This document shows, piece after piece, positions 12,841 through 21,107 of a DNA stretch of 60,000 nt; the stretch's first letter is position 1; the number at the start of each line of letters is the position of its first letter. Both the position numbers and the translations under genes were made by a program. The notes under the pieces were generated by a model that saw nothing but the letters and a program-made list of their open reading frames with translations, was not told the origin of the DNA and did not search any database. Source of the stretch: Bacillus thuringiensis (GTDB lineage Bacteria > Bacillota > Bacilli > Bacillales > Bacillaceae_G); NCBI RefSeq assembly GCF_001182785.1, contig NZ_CP012099.1, forward strand, positions 90,001 to 150,000, in the 5' to 3' direction.

Positions 12841-14298
12841 ATGGAAAAGCAAGTGAGAGTGCGCTATGCGCCAAGTCCAACAGGACACTTACATATCGGA
12901 AATGCGCGTACGGCATTATTTAATTATTTATTTGCTCGTCATTTAGATGGCAAGTTTATTATTCGTATTGAAGATACTGATGTGAAACGTAACGTGGCTG
13001 GTGGAGAAGAAAGCCAATTAAAATACTTAAAATGGCTCGGTATGGACTGGGATGAAGGTGTTGATGTTGGTGGTGAATTTGGACCATATCGTCAAACAGA
13101 GCGTTTAGATATTTATAAAAAATTATATCTAGATTTATTAGAGCGTGGTTTAGCTTACAAATGTTATATGACAGAAGAAGAGCTAGAAGCAGAGCGTGAA
13201 GGTCAAATTTCGCGTGGTGAAACACCTCGTTATGCAGGTAACCACCGTGATTTAACTGAAGAACAAATGAAAGAATTTGAAGCTGAGGGACGTATTCCGA
13301 GTATTCGTTTCCGTGTACCAGCTGATCGTGATTACACATTCAAAGACATCGTAAAAGACGAAGTTGCATTCCATTCAAATGATTTTGGTGATTTTGTTAT
13401 CGTGAAAAAAGATGGAATCCCAACTTATAACTTTGCGGTAGCAGTAGATGATCACTTAATGGAGATTACACATGTACTTCGTGGTGATGATCATATTTCA
13501 AACACGCCAAAACAAATGATGATTTATGAAGCTTTCGGTTGGGATATCCCACAATTCGGTCATATGACTTTAATTGTAAATGAAAGTCGCAAAAAATTAA
13601 GCAAGCGTGATGAATCTATTATTCAATTTATTGAGCAATATAAAGAGCTTGGATATCTTCCAGAAGCAATCTTTAACTTTATTGCGCTATTAGGTTGGTC
13701 ACCAGTAGGTGAAGAAGAAATCTTCTCTCAAGATGAGTTTATCAAAATGTTTGATGCAGCTCGTTTATCAAAATCACCTGCATTATTTGATTCCCAAAAA
13801 CTAAAATGGATGAACAACCAGTATATGAAAAAGCAAGATTTAGATACGGTTGTAGAGTTAAGTTTACCGCATTTAGTGAAAGCTGGACGTGTGGGAGAAA
13901 CTTTAAGTGAACAAGACCAAGCTTGGATCCGTGGTGTGATTGCTTTATACCATGAACAAATGAGTTTTGGGGCTGAAATTGTAGAGCTTTCTGAAATGTT
14001 CTTTAAAGATCATGTTGATTATGAAGAAGAAGGACAAGAAGTATTAAATGGTGAACAAGTACCTGAAGTACTTCGTGCATTTGCTGGTCAAATAGAAGCT
14101 TTAGAAGAAATGGAGCCAGCGGCAATTAAGGCGGCAATTAAAGCAGTTCAAAAGGAAACAGGACATAAAGGTAAAAATTTATTTATGCCAATCCGTGTTG
14201 CAACTACAGGACAAACGCATGGTCCAGAGCTTCCGAATGCTATTGCACTTCTTGGAAAAGAAAAAGTTTTAAATCGTCTTCAAAAAGTAATTGGTTAA
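12841..14298 (+). CDS. gltX: Glutamate--tRNA ligase
   Basis: 485-aa class I aminoacyl-tRNA synthetase. Bacilli use it to charge tRNA-Glu and, non-discriminatingly, tRNA-Gln. The HIGH motif lies in [15 protein letters not shown] (about 10-24) and the KMSKS equivalent is KLSKR. An anticodon-binding helical domain fills the C-terminal third. ATG 12841 was chosen because GGAAGGTG precedes it; a longer frame from 12823 would put that site inside the coding region. It stands between ispF and the Cys T-box, as in other bacilli. The stop overlaps the next promoter. Confidence 0.97.
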   Translation: MEKQVRVRYAPSPTGHLHIGNARTALFNYLFARHLDGKFIIRIEDTDVKRNVAGGEESQLKYLKWLGMDWDEGVDVGGEFGPYRQTERLDIYKKLYLDLLERGLAYKCYMTEEELEAEREGQISRGETPRYAGNHRDLTEEQMKEFEAEGRIPSIRFRVPADRDYTFKDIVKDEVAFHSNDFGDFVIVKKDGIPTYNFAVAVDDHLMEITHVLRGDDHISNTPKQMMIYEAFGWDIPQFGHMTLIVNESRKKLSKRDESIIQFIEQYKELGYLPEAIFNFIALLGWSPVGEEEIFSQDEFIKMFDAARLSKSPALFDSQKLKWMNNQYMKKQDLDTVVELSLPHLVKAGRVGETLSEQDQAWIRGVIALYHEQMSFGAEIVELSEMFFKDHVDYEEEGQEVLNGEQVPEVLRAFAGQIEALEEMEPAAIKAAIKAVQKETGHKGKNLFMPIRVATTGQTHGPELPNAIALLGKEKVLNRLQKVIG

Positions 14299-14323
14299 CA
14301 TTTTCTAGGTTTAGAAATATAAT
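14295..14323 (+). promoter_or_regulatory. sigma-A-type promoter of the cysE-cysS T-box operon
   Basis: TTAACA (14295-14300), a 17-bp spacer, TATAAT (14318-14323). The -35 overlaps the gltX stop codon. Expected start is about 14330, just upstream of T-box stem I. Confidence 0.75.
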
Positions 14324-14343
14324 AAGTATACCTAAAACCTAAT

Positions 14344-14617
14344 AAGGAAAAGCGACGAGAAGGAGAAGTAGAAAATCAGGCTTTTTACAGAGAGAACCAC
14401 CTTTAGGCTGGGAGTGGTTTATAAGCAGATTTTTGAAATGCCCCTTCGAGTCTTCTGCTGAACAGCGAATTGTTTCGTGGGACGTCTTAGGATGCAAAGT
14501 AAGCAGAAGCGGTGTACACCGTTATCATGGATGAGTTTGAGGCTTTTTTAAGCCTAAACAGAGTGGAACCGCGCTTAAAAGGCGTCTCTGTCAATATGAC
14601 AGAGGCGCCTTTTTTTT
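14344..14617 (+). promoter_or_regulatory. T-box riboswitch, tRNA-Cys-responsive
   Basis: Leader that senses uncharged tRNA and opens cysE-cysS transcription. Stem I base: GAC-GA-GAAGG (14354-14363) pairs with CCTTC-GA-GTC (14443-14452), the tandem GA steps forming the usual kink-turn. Above it, AGTA (14367-14370) faces GAAA-TGC, giving specifier codon TGC (Cys) at 14439-14441. The T-box sequence AGAGTGGAACCGCG is at 14560-14573; its TGGA bulge would pair with an acceptor end having discriminator U73, as expected of tRNA-Cys. The terminator is GGCGTCTCTGTC (14581-14592) pairing with GACAGAGGCGCC (14598-14609), then eight T. Confidence 0.96.
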
Positions 14618-14741
14618 ATACCGTGTAAATAGGTATGAATATAGAATTTATCTCCCTATATAAGGAATTAGGGGATAAGTGATGAGTTAGGGGAGTTAGT
14701 TCGCTCGACAAAAAGCAGCCCATAAAGGGGAGGGAACACCG

Positions 14742-15407
14742 ATGTTTAAGAGGCTTCGGGAAGATATTGAAGTCGTTTTTGAACAGGATCCAGCGGCAAG
14801 AGGTTATTTCGAAGTCATTTTAACTTACTCTGGATTACATGCAGTTTGGGCTCATCGAATTGCACATGCTTTTTATAAAAGAGATTTTTTCTTTCTTGCA
14901 CGTTTTGTTTCACAAGTTAGTCGCTTTTTTACTGGCATTGAGATTCATCCAGGCGCAACTATTGGTCGACGCTTTTTCATAGACCATGGAATGGGAGTTG
15001 TAATTGGAGAAACTTGTGAAATTGGTGATAATGTAACAATTTATCAAGGGGTTACATTAGGTGGTACAGGAAAAGAAAAAGGAAAGAGGCATCCGACAAT
15101 TCAGGATAATGTATTAATTGCGACGGGTGCTAAAGTCCTTGGTTCTATTACTGTGGGAGAGAATTCTAAAATCGGGGCAGGGTCTGTCGTATTAAAAGAA
15201 GTTCCTGCACATTCTACAGTTGTAGGTATACCTGGCAGAGTCGTTATTCAAAATGGAGTAAAGATTGGTCAAGAATTAAATCACTCTGACCTTCCGGATC
15301 CAATTTTTGATAAATTAAAGGCTATGGAAGTAGAACTTGATAAATTGAAGAAACAACTGGAAGTAAAGGTAGAAAGGAAGGATAAAAATGACTATTCACA
15401 TTTATAA
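14742..15407 (+). CDS. cysE: Serine O-acetyltransferase
   Basis: 221 aa. First committed step of cysteine synthesis: acetyl-CoA + L-serine to O-acetylserine. A helical N-terminal domain (1-65) precedes a left-handed beta-helix of hexapeptide repeats (about 65-180). The helix includes [12 protein letters not shown], with the catalytic His, and the glycine-rich [12 protein letters not shown]. The C-terminal 40 residues are helical and charged. SD GGGGAGGG lies 8 bases before ATG. Expression is controlled by the Cys T-box. The last 20 bases overlap cysS. Confidence 0.97.
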   Translation: MFKRLREDIEVVFEQDPAARGYFEVILTYSGLHAVWAHRIAHAFYKRDFFFLARFVSQVSRFFTGIEIHPGATIGRRFFIDHGMGVVIGETCEIGDNVTIYQGVTLGGTGKEKGKRHPTIQDNVLIATGAKVLGSITVGENSKIGAGSVVLKEVPAHSTVVGIPGRVVIQNGVKIGQELNHSDLPDPIFDKLKAMEVELDKLKKQLEVKVERKDKNDYSHL

Positions 15408-16785
15408 TACGTTAACACGCCAAAAAGAAGAGTTTGTTCCATTAGAAGAAAATAAGGTAAAGATGTATGTATGCGGACCTACAGTTTATAACTACATTCA
15501 TATTGGGAATGCAAGACCTCCTATGGTATTCGATACAGTACGTCGTTATTTAGAATATAAAGGATACGATGTGCAATACGTATCTAACTTTACGGACGTA
15601 GATGATAAATTAATTAAAGCGGCAAATGAATTAGGTGAAGATGTACCGACAATTGCTGATCGTTTTGTTGAAGCGTACTTTGAAGATGTAACAGCGCTAG
15701 GTTGCAAACACGCAACAGTTCATCCTCGTGTAACAGAAAATATGGACATCATTATTGAATTTATTCAAGAGCTTGTGAATAAAGGGTATGCATATGAATC
15801 AGAGGGTGATGTGTACTTTAAAACGAAGGAATTCGAAGGTTACGGTAAATTATCACATCAACCAATCGCGGATTTACGTCACGGTGCTCGTATTGAGGTA
15901 GGAGAAAAGAAACAAGATCCTCTTGATTTTGCTTTATGGAAAGCTGCGAAAGAAGGAGAAATCTTCTGGGAAAGCCCTTGGGGGAAAGGACGTCCAGGGT
16001 GGCATATTGAATGCTCAGCTATGGCACGTAAGTACTTAGGGGATACAATCGATATTCATGCTGGTGGTCAAGACTTGGCGTTCCCACATCATGAAAATGA
16101 AATTGCGCAGTCGGAGGCATTGACTGGAAAAACGTTTGCACGTTACTGGATGCATAATGGATATATTAATATTAACAATGAGAAGATGTCTAAATCGCTT
16201 GGTAACTTTATTTTAGTTCACGATATTATTAAGCAATACGACCCGCAGTTAATTAGATTCTTTATGTTATCAGTACACTATCGTCATCCGATTAACTTTA
16301 GTGAAGAGTTATTACAAAGTACGAATAATGGACTGGAAAGAATTAAAACAGCTTATGGAAACTTAAAGCATCGTATGGAAAGCAGTACGGATTTAACAGA
16401 CCATAATGAGAAATGGTTAGCTGAAATAGAGAAATTCCAGACTGCATTTGAAGAGGCGATGAATGATGACTTTAACACCGCGAATGCAATTACCGAATTA
16501 TACAATGTAGCCAATCATGCAAATCAATATTTACTTGAAGAGCATACATCTAAAGTTGTGATCGAAGCATACGTAAAACAACTGGAAACGTTATTTGATA
16601 TTTTAGGATTAGAATTAACACAAGAAGGATTGCTGGATGAAGAAATTGAAGAACTTATCCAAAAGCGCATTGAGGCGCGTAAAAATCGCGATTTCGCATT
16701 GTCTGATCAAATTCGCGACGATTTAAAAGAACGTAATATTATTTTAGAAGATACCGCTCAAGGTACAAGATGGAAAAGAGGATAA
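15388..16785 (+). CDS. cysS: Cysteine--tRNA ligase
   Basis: 465-aa class I synthetase. Zinc is bound via YVCGPTVYN Cys28 and further Cys/His residues (CSAM; HHENE). The HIGH equivalent is HIGNARP near residue 37 and the KMSKS motif is [11 protein letters not shown]-terminal anticodon-binding DALR-type domain is present. It begins inside the end of cysE with AGAAAGGAAGG as SD, so the two are translationally coupled. Together they match cysteine supply with its use in charging under the T-box. Confidence 0.97.
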
Positions 16786-16787
16786 GA

Positions 16788-17195
16788 ATGATTGATGCAA
16801 AGCAATTAAACAGCTTGGCGTTAGCGTATATGGGTGATGCGGTATATGAACAATATATCCGCTATCACCTCCTTCAAAAAGGAAAGGTTCGCCCTAATCA
16901 ATTACATCGCTTAGGGACGAGCTTTGTTTCAGCAAAAGCACAGGCAAAAGTTGTTTATCATTTATTAGAGACGGCATTTTTGACAGAGGAAGAAGAGGCG
17001 GTATTAAGAAGAGGGCGTAATGCAAATTCGGGTACAGTGCCGAAAAATACGGATGTACAAACATATCGACATAGTACAGCCTTTGAAGCGCTAATTGGTT
17101 ATCATCATTTATTAAATAACCGTGAAAGATTAGACGAAATTGTATATAAGGCAATTGCAGTTTTAGAAGAAAAGGAAGGGGGCACATCATCATGA
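16788..17195 (+). CDS. mrnC: Mini-ribonuclease 3
   Basis: 135 aa. RNase III-type catalytic domain without a double-stranded-RNA-binding domain; matures the 23S rRNA ends in bacilli. The signature region is [16 protein letters not shown] near the N-terminus; the acidic pair in GDAVYE belongs to the catalytic site. ATG 16788 lies 2 bases after the cysS stop and 6 after AGAGG. An upstream ATG at 16770 is inside cysS and was not used. It overlaps rlmB by four bases (ATGA). Confidence 0.95.
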
Positions 17196-17935
17196 GCAGT
17201 GAATATATTATCGGACGTAACCCTGTAATTGAAGCGTTACGATCAGGGAGAGATATTAATAAAATTTGGATCGCAGAAGGTGCTGCCAAAGGACAGGTAC
17301 AGATTGTACTAGCGTTAGCGAAAGAAAATAAGGTTATTTTACAACACGCACCAAAGAAAAAGTTAGATCAATTAGTTGAGGGGAATCATCAAGGTGTAAT
17401 TGCTCAAGTAGCTGCATATCAGTATGCGGAGTTAGAAGATTTATTCAAAGTGGCAGAAAAACGTAATGAAGATCCATTCTTCTTAATTTTAGATGAGATT
17501 GAAGATCCGCATAACCTAGGTTCTATTATGCGTACTGCTGATGCGACAGGAGCTCATGGAATTATTATTCCAAAGAGAAGGGCTGTGGGGCTTACAGCGT
17601 CAGTTGCGAAAGCATCAACAGGAGCAATTGAATACATTCCTGTTGCGCGCGTAACGAATTTATCCCGTACAATTGATGAATTAAAAGAACGTGGACTTTG
17701 GATTGCTGGTACAGATGCCAAAGGGAAAACGGATTACCGTAATTTAGATGGTAAAATGCCAATTGGGTTAGTAATTGGTAGTGAAGGAAAAGGTATGAGT
17801 CGTATTATTGGTGAAAAGTGTGATTTCCTAATCACTCTACCGATGGTTGGTAAAGTTACATCCTTAAATGCTTCCGTAGCCGCAAGTTTGTTAATGTATG
17901 AGGTATATCGTAAACGTCACGAAATTGGTAAATAA
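17192..17935 (+). CDS. rlmB: 23S rRNA (guanosine-2'-O-)-methyltransferase RlmB family (TrmH/SpoU)
   Basis: 247 aa. An N-terminal L30e-like RNA-binding domain (about 1-85) is followed by a SPOUT knot domain. SPOUT motif 1 is in [17 protein letters not shown], motif 2 in [12 protein letters not shown] and motif 3 in [17 protein letters not shown]. It probably methylates G2251 in the 23S peptidyl-transferase loop, by orthology. It is linked to mrnC, another 23S-processing factor, by a four-base stop/start overlap. Confidence 0.93.
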
Positions 17936-17938
17936 AAG

Positions 17939-18451
17939 ATGAACGATATTTTAATCGTTGACGGTTACAACATTATCGGAGCTTGGGGAGATTTGAAGAA
18001 ACTGCGGGATGTAGATTTACAATCATCAAGAGATGCGCTTATTGATAAGATGGCGGATTATCAAGGTTATACAGGCACAAAAGTGATGATAGTCTTTGAT
18101 GCCTATACAGTACATGGTATTGAAAAAAAGATGAAACAATCTCGTGTGGAAGTAATATTCACACGAAAGAATCAAACTGCAGACGAAAAGATAGAGCAAC
18201 TTGCGATAGAGCTTAGAAATATAAATACACGAATATATGTTGCGACTTCTGATTACACGGAACAATGGGTTATATTTGCGCAAGGTGCCCTTCGGAAATC
18301 TGCGCGTGAATTAGAGTTGGAAGTACAGGCAATGGAGCAACAAGTAAGAAGGCGTACAAAAGACACGAAAGAACAGCAACCCGCCATGCGAAAGATATTT
18401 AGTAAAGATATTACAGAAAAATTAGAAAAATTAAGAAGAGGAGAGCGTTGA
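17939..18451 (+). CDS. rae1: Ribosome-associated endoribonuclease Rae1 (YacP, NYN domain)
   Basis: 170 aa. The B. subtilis orthologue cleaves mRNA inside the ribosomal A site. The PIN-like NYN fold starts with ILIVDGYNIIGAW, whose Asp is catalytic; VMIVFDAY and the ATSDYTEQ segment supply further acidic residues. A basic C-terminal tail from about 140 may contact rRNA. It begins three bases after rlmB and ends the cysE-to-rae1 gene run. The stop codon lies within a terminator hairpin that also overlaps the sigH promoter. Confidence 0.92.
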   Translation: MNDILIVDGYNIIGAWGDLKKLRDVDLQSSRDALIDKMADYQGYTGTKVMIVFDAYTVHGIEKKMKQSRVEVIFTRKNQTADEKIEQLAIELRNINTRIYVATSDYTEQWVIFAQGALRKSARELELEVQAMEQQVRRRTKDTKEQQPAMRKIFSKDITEKLEKLRRGER

Positions 18452-18475
18452 AGCATTGACGCTCTTTGTCTTTTT
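18442..18475 (+). terminator. Terminator of the rae1 operon, overlapping the sigH promoter
   Basis: AGAGCGT (18442-18448) pairs with ACGCTCT (18459-18465), followed by TTGTCTTTTT. The descending arm contains part of the sigH -35 hexamer, so termination of one unit and initiation of the next share bases. Confidence 0.65.
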
Positions 18476-18485
18476 ACTGTATAAT
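18456..18485 (+). promoter_or_regulatory. sigma-A-type promoter of sigH
   Basis: TTGACG (18456-18461), an 18-bp spacer and TATAAT (18480-18485), giving a start near 18492 and a short leader. The B. subtilis spo0H promoter is sigma-A-dependent and AbrB-repressed. The AT-rich spacer is compatible with AbrB, but no specific site can be claimed. Confidence 0.75.
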
Positions 18486-18518
18486 ATTGCTAAATAAATA
18501 GCGGTCGGAGGGATCAAG

Positions 18519-19178
18519 GTGGAAGCAGGCTTCGTAAGTGTAGGCGACGTTACATTTCGTGATTTAGAGGATGAGGCAATCGTTGAGTTAGTTCGAAAAG
18601 GTAATACTGACGCTCTAGAATATTTAATTCACAAATATAAGAACTTTGTTCGCGCGAAATCAAGATCTTACTTTTTAGTGGGTGCCGATCGAGAAGACAT
18701 TGTTCAAGAAGGTATGATAGGGTTGTTTAAAGCAATTCGTGATTATAAAGAGGACAAGCTGTCTTCATTCAAAGCATTTGCTGAACTGTGTATCACTCGA
18801 CAAATTATTACCGCTATTAAAACGGCGACAAGACAAAAACATATTCCCTTAAATTCGTATGTGTCTTTAGATAAGCCGATTTACGATGAGGAATCTGATC
18901 GAACATTATTGGATGTTATTTCTGAAGCGAAGGTAACTGATCCTGAAGAAATGATTATTAGCCAAGAAGAATATACAGACATAGAATCAAAAATATCTGA
19001 ATTATTAAGCGATTTAGAAAGAAAAGTACTTTCTTTATATCTAGATGGGCGTTCTTATCAAGAGATTTCAGAACAGTTAAACAGACATGTGAAATCTATT
19101 GATAACGCTTTACAGCGGGTGAAGAGGAAATTGGAGCGATATATGGAAATGCGAGAAAGTACAAGTTTAAATTCATAA
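18519..19178 (+). CDS. sigH: RNA polymerase sigma-H factor
   Basis: 219 aa. Sigma factor for the transition to stationary phase, sporulation and competence. Region 2 includes DREDIVQEGMIGLFKAI (-10 recognition). Region 4 has the helix-turn-helix SYQEISEQLNRHVKSIDNAL (-35 recognition). The GTG start at 18519 follows CGGAGGGATC. Length and motifs match B. subtilis SigH (Spo0H). It has its own promoter and terminator, so it is a single-gene unit. Confidence 0.97.
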   Translation: MEAGFVSVGDVTFRDLEDEAIVELVRKGNTDALEYLIHKYKNFVRAKSRSYFLVGADREDIVQEGMIGLFKAIRDYKEDKLSSFKAFAELCITRQIITAIKTATRQKHIPLNSYVSLDKPIYDEESDRTLLDVISEAKVTDPEEMIISQEEYTDIESKISELLSDLERKVLSLYLDGRSYQEISEQLNRHVKSIDNALQRVKRKLERYMEMRESTSLNS

Positions 19179-19192
19179 CAAATAACAAGTGC

Positions 19193-19225
19193 AACAGGTG
19201 TAAAATAAATCACCTGTTTTCTTTT
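19193..19225 (+). terminator. sigH terminator
   Basis: AACAGGTG (19193-19200) and CACCTGTT (19211-19218) form an 8-bp stem with a 10-base loop, followed by TTCTTTT. Confidence 0.85.
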
Positions 19226-19249
19226 GTAGAGAGTACAAAATGCATGTCA

Positions 19250-19279
19250 TTGACATTGTCTTTTATTGTATGATACATT
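19250..19279 (+). promoter_or_regulatory. Promoter upstream of rpmG-secE
   Basis: TTGACA (19250-19255) and an extended -10 TG-A-TACATT (19271-19279), with 18 bp between hexamers. The expected start is about 19286, 29 bases upstream of rpmG. Confidence 0.6.
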
Positions 19280-19314
19280 TTTAGGGACATAATGTTACAA
19301 GGTTGGTGTAACTA

Positions 19315-19461
19315 ATGAGGAAAAAAGTTGTACTCTCATGTGAAGAGTGTAAAAATCGAAACTACTCTACTATGAAAGATACGAGCTCAATAGAGCGACT
19401 TGAAATAAAAAAGTTTTGTAAAACATGCAATCAGCATACAGTTCACAAGGAAACAAAATAA
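19315..19461 (+). CDS. rpmG: 50S ribosomal protein L33, zinc-binding type
   Basis: 48 aa, read directly from the sequence. Two CxxC pairs (Cys9/Cys12 and Cys35/Cys38) make this a zinc-ribbon (C+) L33. The start [17 protein letters not shown] and the end [16 protein letters not shown] are typical of the family. Bacilli often carry more than one L33 gene, with zinc-free forms elsewhere; this copy sits in the usual rpmG-secE-nusG order. The ATG follows a weak SD (AAGGTTGGTG). Confidence 0.93.
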   Translation: MRKKVVLSCEECKNRNYSTMKDTSSIERLEIKKFCKTCNQHTVHKETK

Positions 19462-19493
19462 ATAATTGAAATAATACACTGGAGGTCCCGCAG

Positions 19494-19673
19494 ATGCGTT
19501 TAACGAACTTTTTCGGCGATGTAGGTCGCGAAATGAAAAAAGTAAGTTGGCCTAAAAAAGATGAATTACTCCGCTCAACAGCGACTGTTGTTGCTACAGT
19601 TGTGTTCTTTGCGATTTTCTTCGCAGTAGTTGATATGGGCATTTCTTCTTTAATTCGGTTAATTCTTGGTTAA
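19494..19673 (+). CDS. secE: Preprotein translocase subunit SecE
   Basis: 59 aa, read directly from the sequence. Small single-spanning Gram-positive SecE. An amphipathic N-terminal helix contains the conserved REMKKVSWPKKDEL. One transmembrane segment of about 25 hydrophobic residues follows, ending LIRLILG. It clamps SecY (encoded at 45675-46976). SD TGGAGGTC precedes the ATG by 7 bases. It lies 32 bases after rpmG. Confidence 0.95.
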   Translation: MRLTNFFGDVGREMKKVSWPKKDELLRSTATVVATVVFFAIFFAVVDMGISSLIRLILG

Positions 19674-19676
19674 TTC

Positions 19677-19707
19677 TTGAATAAGAAGCACTTATCCATG
19701 ATATAAT
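19677..19707 (+). promoter_or_regulatory. Extended -10 promoter upstream of nusG
   Basis: TG-A-TATAAT (19699-19707) is a strong extended -10; TTGAAT at 19677-19682 is 19 bp from the hexamer. It begins just after the secE stop, so nusG may have its own promoter as well as read-through from rpmG-secE. Confidence 0.55.
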
Positions 19708-19728
19708 GTTATTTATAAGAACTGTGTA

Positions 19729-19752
19729 AAAGCCCGGTGAACGGGTTTTTTC
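19729..19752 (+). terminator. Hairpin between secE and nusG
   Basis: AAGCCCG and CGGGTTT pair across the loop GTGAA, followed by TTTTT, a short terminator-shaped hairpin. It is downstream of the extended -10 promoter, so it could act as a leader attenuator for nusG. Confidence 0.55.
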
Positions 19753-19804
19753 ATTTGCGCAAAAAAATGTACGTCAGGGAGGGAAGGACGCTCGTCCTAA
19801 ATGA

Positions 19805-20338
19805 ATGGAAAAAAGTTGGTATGTTGTCCATACTTATTCTGGATATGAAAATAAAGTAAAAGCAAACCTAGAGAAGCGTGTAGAATCAATGGGTATGCAA
19901 GATAAAATTTTCCGTGTTGTTGTCCCGGAAGAAGTAGAAGTAGAAATGAAAAACGGAAAAGAAAAATTAATGAAAAGAAAAGTGTTCCCAGGTTATGTAT
20001 TAGTAGAATTAATCATGACTGATGATTCTTGGTATGTTGTACGTAACACGCCGGGTGTAACTGGGTTCGTTGGTTCTTCTGGTTCTGGATCTAAACCATC
20101 ACCTCTATTAGAAGAGGAAGTTGTTACCATTATGAAACATATGGGAATGGACAACGAAGTGGTTGATTTCGACTTTGAACTTCATGAGACAGTACGTGTA
20201 AATGAGGGGCCATTCGCAGATTATACAGGTGCTATTGAAGAAATTGATGTGGAGAAGAAAAAGGTTAGCGTACTTGTGGACATGTTTGGTCGCGAGACTC
20301 CAGTTGAACTTGACTTCCATCAAATTGAAAAATTATAA
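19805..20338 (+). CDS. nusG: Transcription termination/antitermination protein NusG
   Basis: 177 aa. Elongation factor that binds the RNA polymerase clamp; in Bacillus it promotes sequence-specific pausing. The NGN domain (about 1-115) opens SWYVVHTYSGYENKVK, and FPGYVLVE is the conserved strand. The KOW domain (about 125-177) contains VRVNEGPFADYTGAIEEID. The ATG at 19805 follows GGGAGGGAAGG by some distance; an ATG four bases upstream is out of frame. Position between secE and rplK is conserved. Confidence 0.97.
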   Translation: MEKSWYVVHTYSGYENKVKANLEKRVESMGMQDKIFRVVVPEEVEVEMKNGKEKLMKRKVFPGYVLVELIMTDDSWYVVRNTPGVTGFVGSSGSGSKPSPLLEEEVVTIMKHMGMDNEVVDFDFELHETVRVNEGPFADYTGAIEEIDVEKKKVSVLVDMFGRETPVELDFHQIEKL

Positions 20339-20388
20339 AATGAAACTTGAAATGAATTGTAAAAAGTGATAATATCTTTTAAGTCAGT

Positions 20389-20415
20389 ACGTCTTCGTTA
20401 TCGGAGACGTTTTTT
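20389..20415 (+). terminator. nusG terminator
   Basis: ACGTCTTCG and CGGAGACGT form a 9-bp stem with one G-U pair and loop TTAT, followed by six T. It directly precedes the rplK promoter. Confidence 0.85.
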
Positions 20416-20442
20416 GAAAGATTTTATCCTTACAGATAAAAT
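20414..20442 (+). promoter_or_regulatory. sigma-A-type promoter of rplK-rplA
   Basis: TTGAAA (20414-20419), 17 bp, TAAAAT (20437-20442). The -35 starts inside the T tract of the nusG terminator. The expected start, near 20448, coincides with the 5' strand of the L1-like RNA motif, so that motif would form the very 5' end of the mRNA. Confidence 0.65.
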
Positions 20443-20447
20443 ATGAC

Positions 20448-20479
20448 GTGGGAGGGCAAATCACTGTCCAATTGACCAC
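20448..20479 (+). promoter_or_regulatory. Candidate ribosomal protein L1 binding site in the rplK leader
   Basis: GTGG (20448-20451) pairs with CCAC (20476-20479). An asymmetric loop of GA on the 5' side faces AATTGA on the 3' side. Above it GGGCA (20454-20458) pairs with TGTCC (20465-20469). This copies the shape of the 23S L1-stalk site seen at 1790-1848 in this window: lower helix ending GG, then GA, opposite a longer A-rich strand before CC. L1 is known to repress its own operon in other bacteria by such mimicry. The site here is inferred by pattern. Confidence 0.65.
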
Positions 20480-20505
20480 ATCACGGACTTAAGGAGGTGT
20501 GTCTC

Positions 20506-20931
20506 GTGGCTAAAAAGGTAATTAAAATGGTAAAGCTTCAAATTCCTGCAGGTAAAGCTAACCCAGCTCCACCAGTTGGTCCAGCATTAGGACAAGCAGG
20601 TGTTAACATCATGGGCTTCTGTAAAGAGTTTAACGCTCGTACAGCAGATCAAGCTGGTCTTATCATCCCTGTTGAAATTACGGTATTTGAGGACCGTTCA
20701 TTCACTTTCATTACTAAAACTCCTCCTGCTGCTGTTCTTCTTAAGAAAGTAGCTGGTATTGAGTCTGGTTCTGGTGAACCAAACCGTAATAAAGTGGCAA
20801 CTGTTAAGCGTGATAAAGTACGCGAAATCGCTGAAACTAAAATGCCTGACCTAAACGCTGCTAGCGTAGAAGCTGCAATGCGTATGGTTGAAGGTACTGC
20901 ACGCAGTATGGGCATCGTTATCGAAGACTAA
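20506..20931 (+). CDS. rplK: 50S ribosomal protein L11
   Basis: 141 aa. Forms the GTPase-associated centre with 23S helices 43/44; needed for RelA activation and the target region of thiostrepton. The N-terminal domain carries the proline-rich [20 protein letters not shown] (about 20-40). The C-terminal rRNA-binding domain ends [12 protein letters not shown]. The GTG start at 20506 lies 7 bases after AAGGAGGTG. An in-frame GTG at 20497 overlaps the SD itself and was rejected. It heads the L11-L1 operon. Confidence 0.97.
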
Positions 20932-20946
20932 TTCGATTTGTTTTTA

Positions 20947-20989
20947 AAAAAGGTTGCGGGTCTGGAATTCCAATTCGCAACCTTTATTA
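20947..20989 (+). terminator. Terminator-like hairpin between rplK and rplA (poor T tract)
   Basis: AAAGGTTGCG (20949-20958) pairs with CGCAACCTTT (20976-20985); the loop contains the palindrome GGAATTCC. Only ATTATCG follows, so the T tract is weak. It may act as a partial terminator or a processing/stability element that adjusts the L11:L1 ratio. Confidence 0.5.
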
Positions 20990-21062
20990 TCGTAAATGAT
21001 TATTGTTTTTAAATAAATGGATGGCGCTCATCCTCAGGTTATACCTGAAAACAGGCGTAAAC

Positions 21063-21088
21063 GTGGGAGGTTATTCCGCTAAAACCAC
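21063..21088 (+). promoter_or_regulatory. Second L1-like motif upstream of rplA
   Basis: GTGG (21063-21066), GA, GG...CC, GCTAAAA, CCAC (21085-21088). It shares GTGGGAGG and CCACAT with the rplK-leader motif and sits 20 bases before the L1 start, against the SD. The upper helix here is only two base pairs, so it is weaker than the first site. Confidence 0.45.
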
Positions 21089-21107
21089 ATTCGAGGAGGA
21101 AATAAAA

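Noticed and set aside
12959..13339. 126-aa minus-strand frame inside gltX
   Set aside because: Shadow of a real gene; composition follows the complementary codons and no SD is present.
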